Of a DNA stretch of 64,000 nucleotides, positions 16,014 through 25,408 are shown one piece after another. A program made the position numbers and the translations under genes. Position 1 is the stretch's first letter; the number at the start of each line of letters is the position of its first letter. The DNA is taken from assembly GCF_019710475.1 (NCBI RefSeq), contig NZ_JAJFAX010000001.1, forward strand, positions 620,001-684,000, in the 5' to 3' direction. The DNA is from Glycomyces sp. TRM65418. GTDB taxonomy: Bacteria; Actinomycetota; Actinomycetes; Mycobacteriales; Micromonosporaceae. A model generated the notes under the pieces. The model saw nothing but the letters and a program-made list of their open reading frames with translations, did no database searches and was not told the origin of the DNA.

Positions 16014-19000
16014 GCGGCCCGCCTCGGCCAGCGCCTCGTGGATGCGCACCAGGTCGGCGGCGTTCCGCTCGGCCCACGAGTCGACCGCCTCGGCCGGGTC
16101 GGTGCCCGGTTTCGCCTGCAGCACACTGGTGGTCAGGCCCGCCATCGCGCCGTAGAGGTCGTAGCGCAGCGCCGAGCGCGCGAGGGTCTGCCACCGGTTC
16201 GTCCGCGGCAGCGCCGAGATCTGGTTGAGGAGCTCGTCGAGGTGCACGCGCGCGGCGATCCCGTAGTAGACCTCGGCGGTCTGCCCGAGGTCGGTCTCCA
16301 TGAGCCGCGCGCACTCCACGACGTCGACCAGGCCGAACCCGAAGATCGGCGCCGACGCGTCGCGTGCGAGCTCGGCGGGCATGCCCTGCTCCTCCAGCTC
16401 GTCGCAGAACCGCTCGAACCCGACCGCCTCGGAGTCGGTGAGCAGCTGCGGCAGCCGCGGCTGGAGCACGGCCAGGCCCGGGCGCAGCCGCTCGATCTCG
16501 GCGGCCACGTCGAGGTGGCCGCGCCGGTGCTGCACGAGCCAGCGCACGCCCCGGTCGAGGAGCCTGCGGATCACGAGCATCCCCGAGACCTGCGCCTCCT
16601 GCGGGGCCTGGTTGTCGAGCGCCTCGATGCGCTGCCACAGGCGGGGCAGGCCGAAGGCGTCGCGGATGATGACGTACGCGCGGATGACGTCGACGACGTC
16701 GGCGCCGGTCTCGTCGGCGATGCGGAACAGGAAGGTCGTGCCGGCGCGGTTGACCGCTTCGCCCACGACCGCGGTCGTGATGATCTCGCGGCGCAGCGGG
16801 TGCTCGGCCATGAGGTCGGCGTAGGGGTCGCGCAGCGGCGCCGGGAAGTACTCGCGCAGGACCGGCGCGGTCCAGTCCTCGTCGGGGAGCGCGGAGTCGA
16901 GCACGGCCCGCTTGGCCCAGATCTTCACGTACGACAGGAGCACCGCGAGCTCGGGTTCGGTGAGCGCGCCCTTGGCGGCGATGCGTTCCTTGAGCTGCTT
17001 GTCGCTGGGCAGGCCTTCGATCTCGCGGTCGAGGGCGACGGTCTTCTCCAGGTGCTTCATGAGTCTGATGTGGACGGGCAGGAGGCGGGTGTTGAGGCGC
17101 CGGGCGTTGGCGAGGGCCATGTTCTGCCCGTAGTTGTCGGCGAGCACCGCGTCGGCGACGGCGTCGGCCATGTCCATGAACAGCCGGTTGCGGCTGGCCG
17201 GGTCGATCCGGCCGGTGAGCGCGGCCGAGCGCAGCAGGATCTTGATGTTCACCTCGTGGTCGGAGGTGTCCACGCCCGCGGAGTTGTCGATGAAGTCGGT
17301 GGTGCAGCGCCCGCCGCGCCCGTCGGGGCCGCCCGACTGGGCGTACTCGATGCGCCCGAGCTGGGTGAAGCCGAGGTTGCCGCCCTCGCCCACGACCCGG
17401 CAGCGCAGCTGGTCGCCGTTGACGCGCACCGCGTCGTTGGCCTTGTCCCCCGCGTCGGCGTGGCTCTGGGCCGCGGACTTGACGTAGGTGCCGATGCCGC
17501 CGTTCCAGAGCAGGTCCACCGGGGCGGTGAGGATCGCGCGGATGAGCTCGGGCGGGGTCATGTCCTTGACGTCGGCGTCGATGCCGAGGGCGGTGCGAGC
17601 CTCGTCGGAGACCGGGATCGACTTGGCCGAGCGTTCCCACACGCCGCCGCCGGCGGAGATGAGCGCCGGGTCGTAGTCGGCCCAGGTCGAGCGCGGCAGG
17701 TCGAACAGGCGGCGGCGCTCGGCGTAGGAGGCGGCGGCGACCGGGTTGGGGTCGATGAAGATGTGCATGTGGTTGAACGCGGCCACGAGCCGGATGTGCT
17801 CGGAGAGCAGCATGCCGTTGCCGAAGACGTCGCCGGCCATGTCGCCGATGCCGACGACGGTGAAGTCCTGCGACTGCGTGTCGAGCCGCTCGGCCCTGAA
17901 GTGGCGCTTCACCGATTCCCAGGCGCCGCGGGCGGTGATGCCCATCTTCTTGTGGTCGTAGCCGACCGAGCCGCCGGAGGCGAACGCGTCGCCGAGCCAG
18001 AAGCCGTACTCGGCGGCGACGGCGTTGGCGATGTCGGAGAACGTCGCGGTGCCCTTGTCGGCGGCGACCACGAGGTACGGGTCGTCGGCGTCGTGGCGGA
18101 CCACGTCCGGCGGGGGCACGACGGTGTTGTCGGCGTCGCGGTTGTCGGTGATGTCGAGCAGCGCCGAGATGAACTCGCGGTAGCGGGCCACGCCCTCGGC
18201 CTGGAAGGCCGCCCGGTCGGCGAAGGCGGTGCGTTTGAGCACGAAGCCTCCCTTGGCGCCCACGGGCGTGATGACGGTGTTCTTGACCTCCTGGGCCTTG
18301 ACCAGGCCGAGGATCTCGGTGCGGAAGTCCTCCTTGCGGTCCGACCAGCGCAGGCCGCCGCGCGCGACGCGGCCGTAGCGCATGTGGACGCCCTCGAAGT
18401 TCGGGGAGTACACGAACACCTCGAACATGGGGCGGGGCCGGGGCAGGAAGTCGATGGACCGGGCGTCGAACTTGAACGCCACGTACTCCTTGGGGCGGCC
18501 CGAGGCGGCGCGCTGGAAGTAGGAGGTGCGCAGCGTCGAGCGGATCAGCGTGAGGAAGGCGCGGAGGATCCGGTCGGCGTCGAGGTTCGGCACCTCGGCG
18601 AGGCCCTCCGCGAGGGTCGCGTCGATGCGGGCGACGGCGGCGTCCCGGTCGGCGCCCACACGCGGGTCGAAGCGGGCCTCGAAGAGCCGCACCAGGTTCC
18701 CCGCGATCTCGGGGTACGCGCCCAGGGTGGAGGCGATGAAGTCCTGGGAGAACACGAACCCGCACTGGCGCAGGTACTTCGCGAGCGCGCGGAGCACCAC
18801 GACCTGCCGCCAGGTGAGCGCGGCGGTGATCACCAGCTCGTTGAACCGGTCCGATTCGGCCTCGCCGGTCCAGGCGGCGCGGAAGGCGTTCTCGAAGCGG
18901 ATGCGCTGCTGCGGGATCGGCTCGGCGGTCGCGACGGGCAGTTCGAGCTTGAAGTCGTGCAGGTGGATCGTGCCGTCGGCGCGTTCGATGTGGTACGGGC

Positions 19001-20828
19001 GCTCCTCGGAGACCTTGACGCCGAGGTGGCCCAGCACCGGCAGGGCCTCCGAGAGGCCGACGGGCTGGTCGAAGGCGTAGATCTTGAAGTGGACGTCGGC
19101 GTCGTCGCCGCCGCGGCGGAACAGCTGGAGCTCCATGTCGCCGGACTCGCGGAGCATCTCGAGTTTCGCGATGTCCTTGGCGGCGTCGATCGGCGAGTGC
19201 TCGGCCTTGTACGCGGCCGGGTAGGCGCCGGAGTAGGTCTGGTAGAGGTGGCGGGCCTGGCCCTCGCCGACGTGGTGGTCGAGCTGGAGGGCGAGGTCGG
19301 CGTCCCAGGAGCGGGTGGCGTCGGCGAGTTCGGCCTGGATCGCCTCGACGTCGACCGGCGGGTGGTCGGCGAACGGGTCGATGCGGACGACGAAGTGGAG
19401 GCGGGCGAGCACCGACTCGGTGACGCGGGCGTCGTAGTCGACGGCCGCGCCGTGGAGGCGGCGGCGCAGGATCTCCTCGATCTTCATCCGGTTCTCGGTG
19501 TTGTACCGGTCCCGGGGCAGGTAGACCAGGCAGGAGTAGAAGCGGCCGTAGACGTCCCGGCGGGCGAACAGGCGCAGGCGGCGGCGTCCGGCCAGGCGCA
19601 GCACGCCCATCGCGGTCGAGTACAGGTCGTCGGTGCGGGCCTGGAACAGCTCGTCGCGCGGGTAGGTCTCCAGGGCGGTGACCAGGTCTTTCCCGGAGTG
19701 GGAGGAGAGGGTGACGCCCGAGCGGGCGAGCACGTCCTGGACCTTGCGCCTGACGACGGGCAGCTCGGTGACCGAGGAGAGGTACGCGGCGGAGGTGAAC
19801 AGGCCGAGGAAGCGCAGCTCGCCGTCGGGTTCGCCGTTCGCGTCGAAGGTCTTGACGCCGATGTAGTCCATGAAGGACGTGCGGTGGACGGTGGAGCGGG
19901 CGTTGGACTTGGTGATGACCAGCAGGCGCTTCGCGCCGATCTGCGAGCGCGCGTCGGCGTTGAACGAGGCGATCGGCCGCGGCGCGGCCGGGGCCTTGCG
20001 CAGCAGGCCCAGGCCGGTCTCGGCGAGGGGCGTGAGCGCCTGGTCCTCGCCTTCGCCGGTGAGCTTGTATCGACGGAAGCCGAGGAACGTGAACTTGTCG
20101 TCGGCGAGCCAGCGCAGGAGTTCCACGGTGTCGTCGAGGTCCTTGGGGGGCACCGGCAGCGGGGCGGCGCCCTTGCCGCCCGAGGAGGCCTGGTCGAGTT
20201 CGTCGGCGATGGCGAGGGCCTTGGCGCGCATGGCCTGCCAGTCGGCGACGCACGCGCTCACGTCGGCGAGGACCGCGATGATCTCGGATTCGAGGGTCGC
20301 GAGGAACTCCGGGTCGGCGACCCGCTGCGTCTCGATGTGCATCCATGATTCGGCGTGGCCGCCGTCGGCGGGGGCCTCGAGCAGGGCGCCGTCCGCGTCG
20401 CGGCGGACCGGGACGATCGGGTGGACGAACACGGAGATGTCGATGCCGTGCTTGTTGAACATGCCGGTGAGGGAGTCCACGAGGAACGGGGAGTCGTCGC
20501 AGACGATGTCGACGCGGGTCGAGGAGGCGGCGTCGGGGCCTTCGGCGTCCTCGGGGCAGTCGAGTTCGAGGGCCACTTCGCCGGGCTTGCGGATCTCGGC
20601 CATGCGGCGGTGGTGGGCGGTGGTCTCGAGCAGCTGCTGGGCGCTGCGCCCGACGAGGTCGTCGTCGGCCACGAGGCTCCAGTAGAGCTCGACCAGTCTC
20701 GCCAGCGACTCGTCGGATCCGGCCAGGTCGGCCGCCTCGGTCAGGAGTTCCTCCCGGTCGGGGAGGGTCTCGCGGAACTCTTCGTCGCCGATGAACGCCA
20801 GCACGTCTCGATCTCCAGTCCGATTCAC
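15939..20828 (-). CDS. gdh: NAD-dependent glutamate dehydrogenase, large type
   Basis: This enzyme oxidises glutamate to 2-oxoglutarate and ammonium with NAD. At 1,629 residues it belongs to the 180-kDa class found in actinomycetes and proteobacteria. An N-terminal ACT-like regulatory half is followed by the catalytic core with ARGGLRWSDRKEDFRTEIL and TPVGAKGGFVLKR near residues 820-860 and the nucleotide-binding VVGIGDMAGDVFGNGML near 990. The start taken is GTG 20828, preceded by GAGGTGA; a second GTG at 20804 with GGAG is also possible. Its last 29 codons are duplicated downstream in a 101-bp repeat. Together with gluABCD in the same window it allows use of glutamate as carbon source. Confidence 0.95.
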   Translation of the reverse strand: MNRTGDRDVLAFIGDEEFRETLPDREELLTEAADLAGSDESLARLVELYWSLVADDDLVGRSAQQLLETTAHHRRMAEIRKPGEVALELDCPEDAEGPDAASSTRVDIVCDDSPFLVDSLTGMFNKHGIDISVFVHPIVPVRRDADGALLEAPADGGHAESWMHIETQRVADPEFLATLESEIIAVLADVSACVADWQAMRAKALAIADELDQASSGGKGAAPLPVPPKDLDDTVELLRWLADDKFTFLGFRRYKLTGEGEDQALTPLAETGLGLLRKAPAAPRPIASFNADARSQIGAKRLLVITKSNARSTVHRTSFMDYIGVKTFDANGEPDGELRFLGLFTSAAYLSSVTELPVVRRKVQDVLARSGVTLSSHSGKDLVTALETYPRDELFQARTDDLYSTAMGVLRLAGRRRLRLFARRDVYGRFYSCLVYLPRDRYNTENRMKIEEILRRRLHGAAVDYDARVTESVLARLHFVVRIDPFADHPPVDVEAIQAELADATRSWDADLALQLDHHVGEGQARHLYQTYSGAYPAAYKAEHSPIDAAKDIAKLEMLRESGDMELQLFRRGGDDADVHFKIYAFDQPVGLSEALPVLGHLGVKVSEERPYHIERADGTIHLHDFKLELPVATAEPIPQQRIRFENAFRAAWTGEAESDRFNELVITAALTWRQVVVLRALAKYLRQCGFVFSQDFIASTLGAYPEIAGNLVRLFEARFDPRVGADRDAAVARIDATLAEGLAEVPNLDADRILRAFLTLIRSTLRTSYFQRAASGRPKEYVAFKFDARSIDFLPRPRPMFEVFVYSPNFEGVHMRYGRVARGGLRWSDRKEDFRTEILGLVKAQEVKNTVITPVGAKGGFVLKRTAFADRAAFQAEGVARYREFISALLDITDNRDADNTVVPPPDVVRHDADDPYLVVAADKGTATFSDIANAVAAEYGFWLGDAFASGGSVGYDHKKMGITARGAWESVKRHFRAERLDTQSQDFTVVGIGDMAGDVFGNGMLLSEHIRLVAAFNHMHIFIDPNPVAAASYAERRRLFDLPRSTWADYDPALISAGGGVWERSAKSIPVSDEARTALGIDADVKDMTPPELIRAILTAPVDLLWNGGIGTYVKSAAQSHADAGDKANDAVRVNGDQLRCRVVGEGGNLGFTQLGRIEYAQSGGPDGRGGRCTTDFIDNSAGVDTSDHEVNIKILLRSAALTGRIDPASRNRLFMDMADAVADAVLADNYGQNMALANARRLNTRLLPVHIRLMKHLEKTVALDREIEGLPSDKQLKERIAAKGALTEPELAVLLSYVKIWAKRAVLDSALPDEDWTAPVLREYFPAPLRDPYADLMAEHPLRREIITTAVVGEAVNRAGTTFLFRIADETGADVVDVIRAYVIIRDAFGLPRLWQRIEALDNQAPQEAQVSGMLVIRRLLDRGVRWLVQHRRGHLDVAAEIERLRPGLAVLQPRLPQLLTDSEAVGFERFCDELEEQGMPAELARDASAPIFGFGLVDVVECARLMETDLGQTAEVYYGIAARVHLDELLNQISALPRTNRWQTLARSALRYDLYGAMAGLTTSVLQAKPGTDPAEAVDSWAERNAADLVRIHEALAEAGRSDEKLAVLSVSLRQIRSLVETDGD

Positions 20829-21015
20829 GTTCGGGCTCACCTCGTCGTGAGCCCTCTCCAGGCTAGATCCTAGGGGGCCGCCGGCGGTGTCGGCCGGGAC
20901 CACCGTCCACCCCTCAGGGTGCTCAGACGAGGACGCGGATACACCACTGTTGCCAGATTGGCGGTAGAGTGACGTCAAGGAACCACCGAGACTCCCCGAT
21001 TGCGAAGGCACCACC

Positions 21016-21621
21016 ATGGAACTGGTCGTCCTGCTCCTCATCATCGCAGCCGCGGTCGTCGGCTGGTGGCTGTGGCGCAAGAACTCCCGCAAGAACGAGC
21101 CGCGTCCCGCCCCCGCCCCGGTCGACCCGTTCGCCGACGCCGACACGGACGTGCTGCGCGGCGACCCGATGCGCCTCAAGGCCGCCGACCTGGTCGAGCT
21201 GTACGGCAAGACCCTCGCCGTGCGCGGCACCCTGCGCCTGTCGGAGGGCGACTACCACTGGTCGGAGCATTTCCTCGACACCGGCACGGGCGTCAAGCGC
21301 TGGCTGTCGGTCGAGGCCGACCCGGACCTCGAGCTGGTGCTGTGGGAGGAGATCGCCGACACCGAGCTCCAGCCCGGTCCGCGTGAACTCAGTCACGAGG
21401 GCGTGTCGTTCAAGTCGAACGAGAAGGGCAAGGCCCGGTACGTCAGCGAGGCCACGACGGGCCTGGCCCCCACCGGTACCCTGCGCTACCACGACTACGA
21501 GGGGCCGAACGGCCAGAAGCTCTCGTTCGAGGCCTTCGGCGACGACGCCAAGTGGGAGGTGGCGAAGGGGCTTACCCTGGACCGCAACCAGGTCACGATC
21601 TACCATCAGAGCGAGGCCTGA
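21016..21621 (+). CDS. DUF4178 membrane-anchored protein
   Basis: A 201-residue protein with one N-terminal helix (residues 2-20, ELVVLLLIIAAAVVGWWLW) followed by a basic KNSRKNE stop-transfer and a soluble beta-rich domain that contains GDYHWSEHFL and KRWLSVEADPDLELVLW, as in DUF4178. Function is unknown in the family. It is the first gene of a five-gene cluster that ends with a membrane spermidine-synthase-like enzyme, and it diverges from gdh across 187 bp. Confidence 0.8.
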   Translation: MELVVLLLIIAAAVVGWWLWRKNSRKNEPRPAPAPVDPFADADTDVLRGDPMRLKAADLVELYGKTLAVRGTLRLSEGDYHWSEHFLDTGTGVKRWLSVEADPDLELVLWEEIADTELQPGPRELSHEGVSFKSNEKGKARYVSEATTGLAPTGTLRYHDYEGPNGQKLSFEAFGDDAKWEVAKGLTLDRNQVTIYHQSEA

Positions 21622-21656
21622 CCCCCGCCGCCCGATCCGATCCCACGGAGCCCACG

Positions 21657-22208
21657 CTGATCGCTCACATCGAGGTGCCGTTCGTCGACGTCTCGGCCGC
21701 CTCGCTCACCTTCCGCCCCGACGCCCCCTCGATGCCGGTCCTCGACCACATGGAGCGCGACGCCGGGCCGCTGCGGCTGTCGCTGCGGCTGCTCGGCGCG
21801 AGCCACCAGGCGGTCGTCGCGACCCCTGACGGGCTCATCGCCGAGACCCTCGCCTACCGCTCCGACTTCGCCCCGGACCTGCCGGCGTCGTTCAGTCAGC
21901 GCGTCGGCTCCTGGCGCCACCGCTACGAGTGCGCCGTCGAGCGGCTCACGGTCCCCGAACTGCGCGACCGGGTCCGGGCCCTGCGCGACCGCGCGGTCAT
22001 GCGCACGGCCTCCCCGGACCTGCTGGTCGGCGTGTTCGGCGAGGACCCCGACGCGCTCACGGCCCTGGAGGTCACCGGCGCCGCGCCGCTGTCGTGGCGG
22101 ACCACCCACACGTACCCGCAGTACGGGGAGGTCGTGACGACCACCGGGACCGTGGTGCCGGTCGGCGCCGACACGCCCGGCGGCGGCGCGTCCGGCGGCC
22201 CCCTGTAG
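21657..22208 (+). CDS. DUF2617-family protein, probable CTG start
   Basis: A soluble protein of about 183 residues with DAGPLRLSLRLLGASHQAVV, a motif typical of DUF2617. There is no ATG, GTG or TTG in frame near the expected N terminus. The best start is CTG at 21657, six bases after GGAG, giving a product that begins LIAHIEVPFVD and matches the family's usual beginning as I recall it. The gene follows the DUF4178 gene by 35 bp. Its role is unknown; it recurs beside DUF4178, DUF4247, DUF350 and SpeE genes in actinomycetes. Confidence 0.7.
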   Translation: MIAHIEVPFVDVSAASLTFRPDAPSMPVLDHMERDAGPLRLSLRLLGASHQAVVATPDGLIAETLAYRSDFAPDLPASFSQRVGSWRHRYECAVERLTVPELRDRVRALRDRAVMRTASPDLLVGVFGEDPDALTALEVTGAAPLSWRTTHTYPQYGEVVTTTGTVVPVGADTPGGGASGGPL

Positions 22209-22265
22209 GGGCGGGCCGACCGTAAGCTGTACCGAATCCCCCGACAGACGACCCGAGGACCACCG

Positions 22266-22730
22266 ATGAGCTACGAGCAGCAGCCCCCTCCGACGCCGGC
22301 GTCGCGCGGCCTGAACTGGAAGCACGTGACGGCGATCGTCGTCGTGCTCGCGCTGTGCTGCGGCGGCGTGTTCCTGATGAACACGAACTTCTCGAACCCG
22401 AGCGACACCATCCGCAGCCACTACACGCGAGCGGCGAACCTGGACGAGGGCGGCGGCAGGGCCTACACCTCCAGCGCCTCCCCGGCCACGGTGGCCGACC
22501 AGATCGACGACGACGCCGAAGCCCGCTCGGAGCGCTCCTCGAACGGCGTGTACTACCTCCAGTACTCCAAGCACATCGTCGCGGTCTCGCCGTACAACGG
22601 CGGCTCGAAGATCCTGCTGCACGACTACCGCAGCGGCTACAACCACTACTCGTCCGTGTTCATCCTCTGGGGCTGGAGCTCCTCACCGCCCTCGCCGTTC
22701 CGCGGCGGCGGCCCCGGTTCCGGCAAATAA
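22266..22730 (+). CDS. DUF4247-like membrane protein
   Basis: A 154-residue protein with a short proline-rich cytoplasmic start, one helix at residues about 20-38 (HVTAIVVVLALCCGGVFLM) and an outward domain with tyrosine-rich GVYYLQYSKHIVAVSPY and YRSGYNHYSS. The C terminus is glycine-rich. The LALCC in the helix resembles a lipobox, but it starts too far from the N terminus for a clear call. Third gene of the DUF4178-SpeE cluster. Confidence 0.7.
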   Translation: MSYEQQPPPTPASRGLNWKHVTAIVVVLALCCGGVFLMNTNFSNPSDTIRSHYTRAANLDEGGGRAYTSSASPATVADQIDDDAEARSERSSNGVYYLQYSKHIVAVSPYNGGSKILLHDYRSGYNHYSSVFILWGWSSSPPSPFRGGGPGSGK

Positions 22731-22766
22731 CGCGATCCCGTCCCAGAGAAGGAAAGGCAGCCCATC

Positions 22767-23222
22767 ATGCTCGCACAGGTCCACAGTCAAGCCGAGGTCT
22801 TCGGAGGATTCGGCGGCGACGTCGTCGGCGCGCTCGCCTACAGCGTCATCGGCATCCTGCTGATGGCGCTCGGGTTCTTCATCGTCGACTGGCTCACCCC
22901 CGGGAAGCTCGGCGAGCTCATCTGGACCCTCCGCAACCGCAACGCCGCACTCCTGTTGTCCTCCAACCTCCTCGGCGTCGGCCTCATCGTGGTCGGCGCG
23001 ATCTGGGCCTCCGAGGGGAACCTCGTCCAAGGCGTGGTCTCGACGTTCGTGTTCGGCGTCATCGGCCTCGGGGCCATGGCGGTGGCGTTCCTCCTGCTCG
23101 ACCTGATCACCCCCGGGAAGCTGGGCGAGCTCGTCGTCCACGAGGAGCCGCACCCGGCCGTGTGGGTCAGCTCCGCGATGCACCTCGCACTGGGCGGGGT
23201 CATCGCGATGGCCTTGTCGTGA
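22767..23222 (+). CDS. DUF350 membrane protein
   Basis: The 151-residue protein has four hydrophobic helices in two similar halves: IVDWLTPGKLGELI closes the first helix pair of each half and LLDLITPGKLGELV the second. This internal duplication is characteristic of DUF350 (the YjfL family). The start is ATG at 22767 after AAGGAAAGG. It overlaps the following spe-like gene by four bases (GTGA), so the two proteins are likely made in step and probably act together in the membrane. Confidence 0.85.
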   Translation: MLAQVHSQAEVFGGFGGDVVGALAYSVIGILLMALGFFIVDWLTPGKLGELIWTLRNRNAALLLSSNLLGVGLIVVGAIWASEGNLVQGVVSTFVFGVIGLGAMAVAFLLLDLITPGKLGELVVHEEPHPAVWVSSAMHLALGGVIAMALS

Positions 23223-24799
23223 CCGCTGCGGTCACCCCGCGGCGAGACGAAGGCAGTCGGCGACGGGTCCGCTTGGCCCGAACCGGGCTGCTCGCCACCG
23301 CGTTCGCGGTCTCGGCGTGCGGCCTGGTGTACGAACTGGCGCTGATCACGTTGGGCGCCTACCTGGTCGGGAACACCGCCACGCAGGCGGCGATCGTGCT
23401 GAGCGTCATGGTGTTCGCGATGGGGCTGGGGGCGCTCGCGGCGAAGCCGCTGCGCCGCCGCCCGGCGGTGGCGTTCGCGGCGGTCGAGCTCTGCCTGGCG
23501 CTGCTGGGCGGGTTCAGCGTGATGCTGCTGTACGCGGCGTTCGCGTTCACGGACCTGTACAACCTGCCGCTGGTGGCCGTCGCGTTCGCGATCGGACTGC
23601 TCATCGGAGCCGAGATCCCGCTGCTCATGGAACTGCTCCAGCGCATCCGGGAGCAGGCGGCGGGCGCGGCGGTGGCCGATCTCAACGCGGCCGACTACCT
23701 GGGCGGCCTGCTCGGCGGCCTGGCGTTCCCGTTCCTGCTGCTGCCGGTCTTCGGGCAGATCCAGGGCGCCCTCCTGGTCGGCGCGGTCAACGCCGTCACC
23801 GGCGTGCTGCTGGTGTTCTGGCTGTTCCGCGACGACATGTCGACGATGACCAAGCAGCTCCTGGCCCTCGCCGCCGGGGCGACGGCGGTGCTGCTGGTGG
23901 CGGCGTTCCTCTACACCGACCGGTTCGAGACCTCGGCCCGCCAGGCCCTGTACTCGGCGCCGATCGTGTACTCCGAGGACTCGCAGTACCAGCAGATCGT
24001 GATGACCGAGGCGGCCTCGCCGTTCGGCGAGCAGGACCTGCGGCTGTACCTCAACGGCGACCTCCAGTTCTCCTCAGTGGACGAATACCGGTACCACGAG
24101 GCGCTCGTGCACCCGGCCATGGACGGCCCGCGCGAGCACGTCCTCGTCCTCGGCGGCGGCGACGGCCTCGCGGTGCGGGAGATCCTCCGCTACCCCGACG
24201 TCGAGACCGTCACCCTCGTCGACCTCGACGGCGCGGTGACCGACCTGGCGCGCGAGTTCGACGACCTCGTGGCCCTCAACGAGGACGCGCTCGACGACCC
24301 GCGCGTGACCGTGGTCAACGAGGACGCCTTCACGTGGCTGCGGCAGCAGACCGGGACGTGGGACGCGATCGTCGTCGACATGCCCGACCCCGACGCCACC
24401 GAGACCGCGAAGCTCTACTCGGTCGAGTTCTACGGGCTGGCGACCGGCCACCTCGGCGCGGGCGGCCGGATGGTCGTCCAGAGCGGCTCCCCGTACTTCG
24501 CCCCCAAGACGTTCTGGACCGTGGCGGCGACGCTCGAAGCGGCCGGATACGCGCCGAGCCCGTACTGGGTGTCGGTGCCGAGCTTCGGCGACTGGGGCTA
24601 CCACCTCGTGCAGGCCGGCGGCGAAGCGCCGGACCTGAGCCTGGACACCTCGGTCGGGCCGTTCCGGTCGCTCACCCCCGAGCTGATCGAGGCGGCGCAG
24701 GTCTTCCCGCCCGACCGGGCCCGGAGGGAGATGGAGCCGTCGACGCTCATGCGCCCGGTGATCCTGGAGATGGTCGAATCCGAGTGGAAGCACTACTGA
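23219..24799 (+). CDS. Membrane-bound spermidine synthase-like protein
   Basis: A 526-residue fusion. Residues about 15-240 form seven or so transmembrane helices (AVSACGLVYELALITLGAYL, LLIGAEIPLLMELLQ). Residues about 260-526 are a spermidine-synthase/methyltransferase fold with LVLGGGDGLAVREIL, VTLVDLDGAV and VVDMPDPDATE in place of the classical DxxDP. Such proteins transfer aminopropyl groups in characterised cytosolic relatives; the substrate of the membrane type is not established. It starts at GTG 23219 inside the DUF350 stop. A ureohydrolase lies 4 kb downstream. Confidence 0.85.
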   Translation: MTAAVTPRRDEGSRRRVRLARTGLLATAFAVSACGLVYELALITLGAYLVGNTATQAAIVLSVMVFAMGLGALAAKPLRRRPAVAFAAVELCLALLGGFSVMLLYAAFAFTDLYNLPLVAVAFAIGLLIGAEIPLLMELLQRIREQAAGAAVADLNAADYLGGLLGGLAFPFLLLPVFGQIQGALLVGAVNAVTGVLLVFWLFRDDMSTMTKQLLALAAGATAVLLVAAFLYTDRFETSARQALYSAPIVYSEDSQYQQIVMTEAASPFGEQDLRLYLNGDLQFSSVDEYRYHEALVHPAMDGPREHVLVLGGGDGLAVREILRYPDVETVTLVDLDGAVTDLAREFDDLVALNEDALDDPRVTVVNEDAFTWLRQQTGTWDAIVVDMPDPDATETAKLYSVEFYGLATGHLGAGGRMVVQSGSPYFAPKTFWTVAATLEAAGYAPSPYWVSVPSFGDWGYHLVQAGGEAPDLSLDTSVGPFRSLTPELIEAAQVFPPDRARREMEPSTLMRPVILEMVESEWKHY

Positions 24800-24850
24800 C
24801 CCGCCGGACTATCCTGGCGGTCCCCGCCCCGCACACCTCGAGGAACGACA

Positions 24851-25267
24851 TTGAGCACCCGGCAGCACCCCTATCTGATCCCCGTCCGACTGGGCACCGG
24901 CTTCTCGGTGCTGTACCTCGTCGCCGGCGGCCTCTTCCTCATCATCGCCCTGCTGACCATGCTCGCCGGAGCCGTCAGCTTCCACCTCGTCCTCGGGCCG
25001 CTGTTCCTGCTCATGGGCATCCTGTCGTTCTTCCGGCCCTATTGCGTGTACGACGCCGCCACCGGGGCGCTGCACCTGTACTCCCCGCTCGGGTTCCAGC
25101 TGCGCACGTACGGAGCCCCGAGGAACGAGCGCATCTACTTCGACCCCGCGAACGCGAAGGTCATGCGGGCGCTCCCGAACGGCAGGCAGCGCAAGGTGAC
25201 CATGGTCGGCGTGAACCGCGACGAGCTGGCCCGCATGCTCGCCGCGCTCCCGCAGCACCGGGCCTGA
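24851..25267 (+). CDS. Two-helix membrane protein
   Basis: The start is TTG at 24851 with AGGAACG before it; 138 residues follow. Two adjacent helices (residues about 15-60: FSVLYLVAGGLFLIIALLTM and LVLGPLFLLMGILSFF) are followed by a soluble C-terminal domain with RPYCVYDAATGALHLYSP, which resembles small bacterial PH-like modules. Function unknown. It lies 51 bp after the spe-like gene and may be the last gene of that operon. Confidence 0.7.
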   Translation: MSTRQHPYLIPVRLGTGFSVLYLVAGGLFLIIALLTMLAGAVSFHLVLGPLFLLMGILSFFRPYCVYDAATGALHLYSPLGFQLRTYGAPRNERIYFDPANAKVMRALPNGRQRKVTMVGVNRDELARMLAALPQHRA

Positions 25268-25408
25268 GACCGGGCCGGCGACTCGGACCTCACGCCGCAC
25301 TGCTTCCCGACGAGTGGCCGCCCGGCGCCGCAGCAGGTGATCGACGAGCCCCTCGACCCGATCGTGAGGCCCTCGCCGCCGAACGACCGGAGCCGATGCG
25401 GCCCCGTT

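Noticed and set aside
15924-20348. Open frames of about 1,470 codons antisense to gdh
   Set aside because: They mirror the GC-rich third positions of gdh, their products are low-complexity Asp/Val/Gly- or Arg-rich, and they lack family motifs. The sense strand encodes a complete NAD-GDH.
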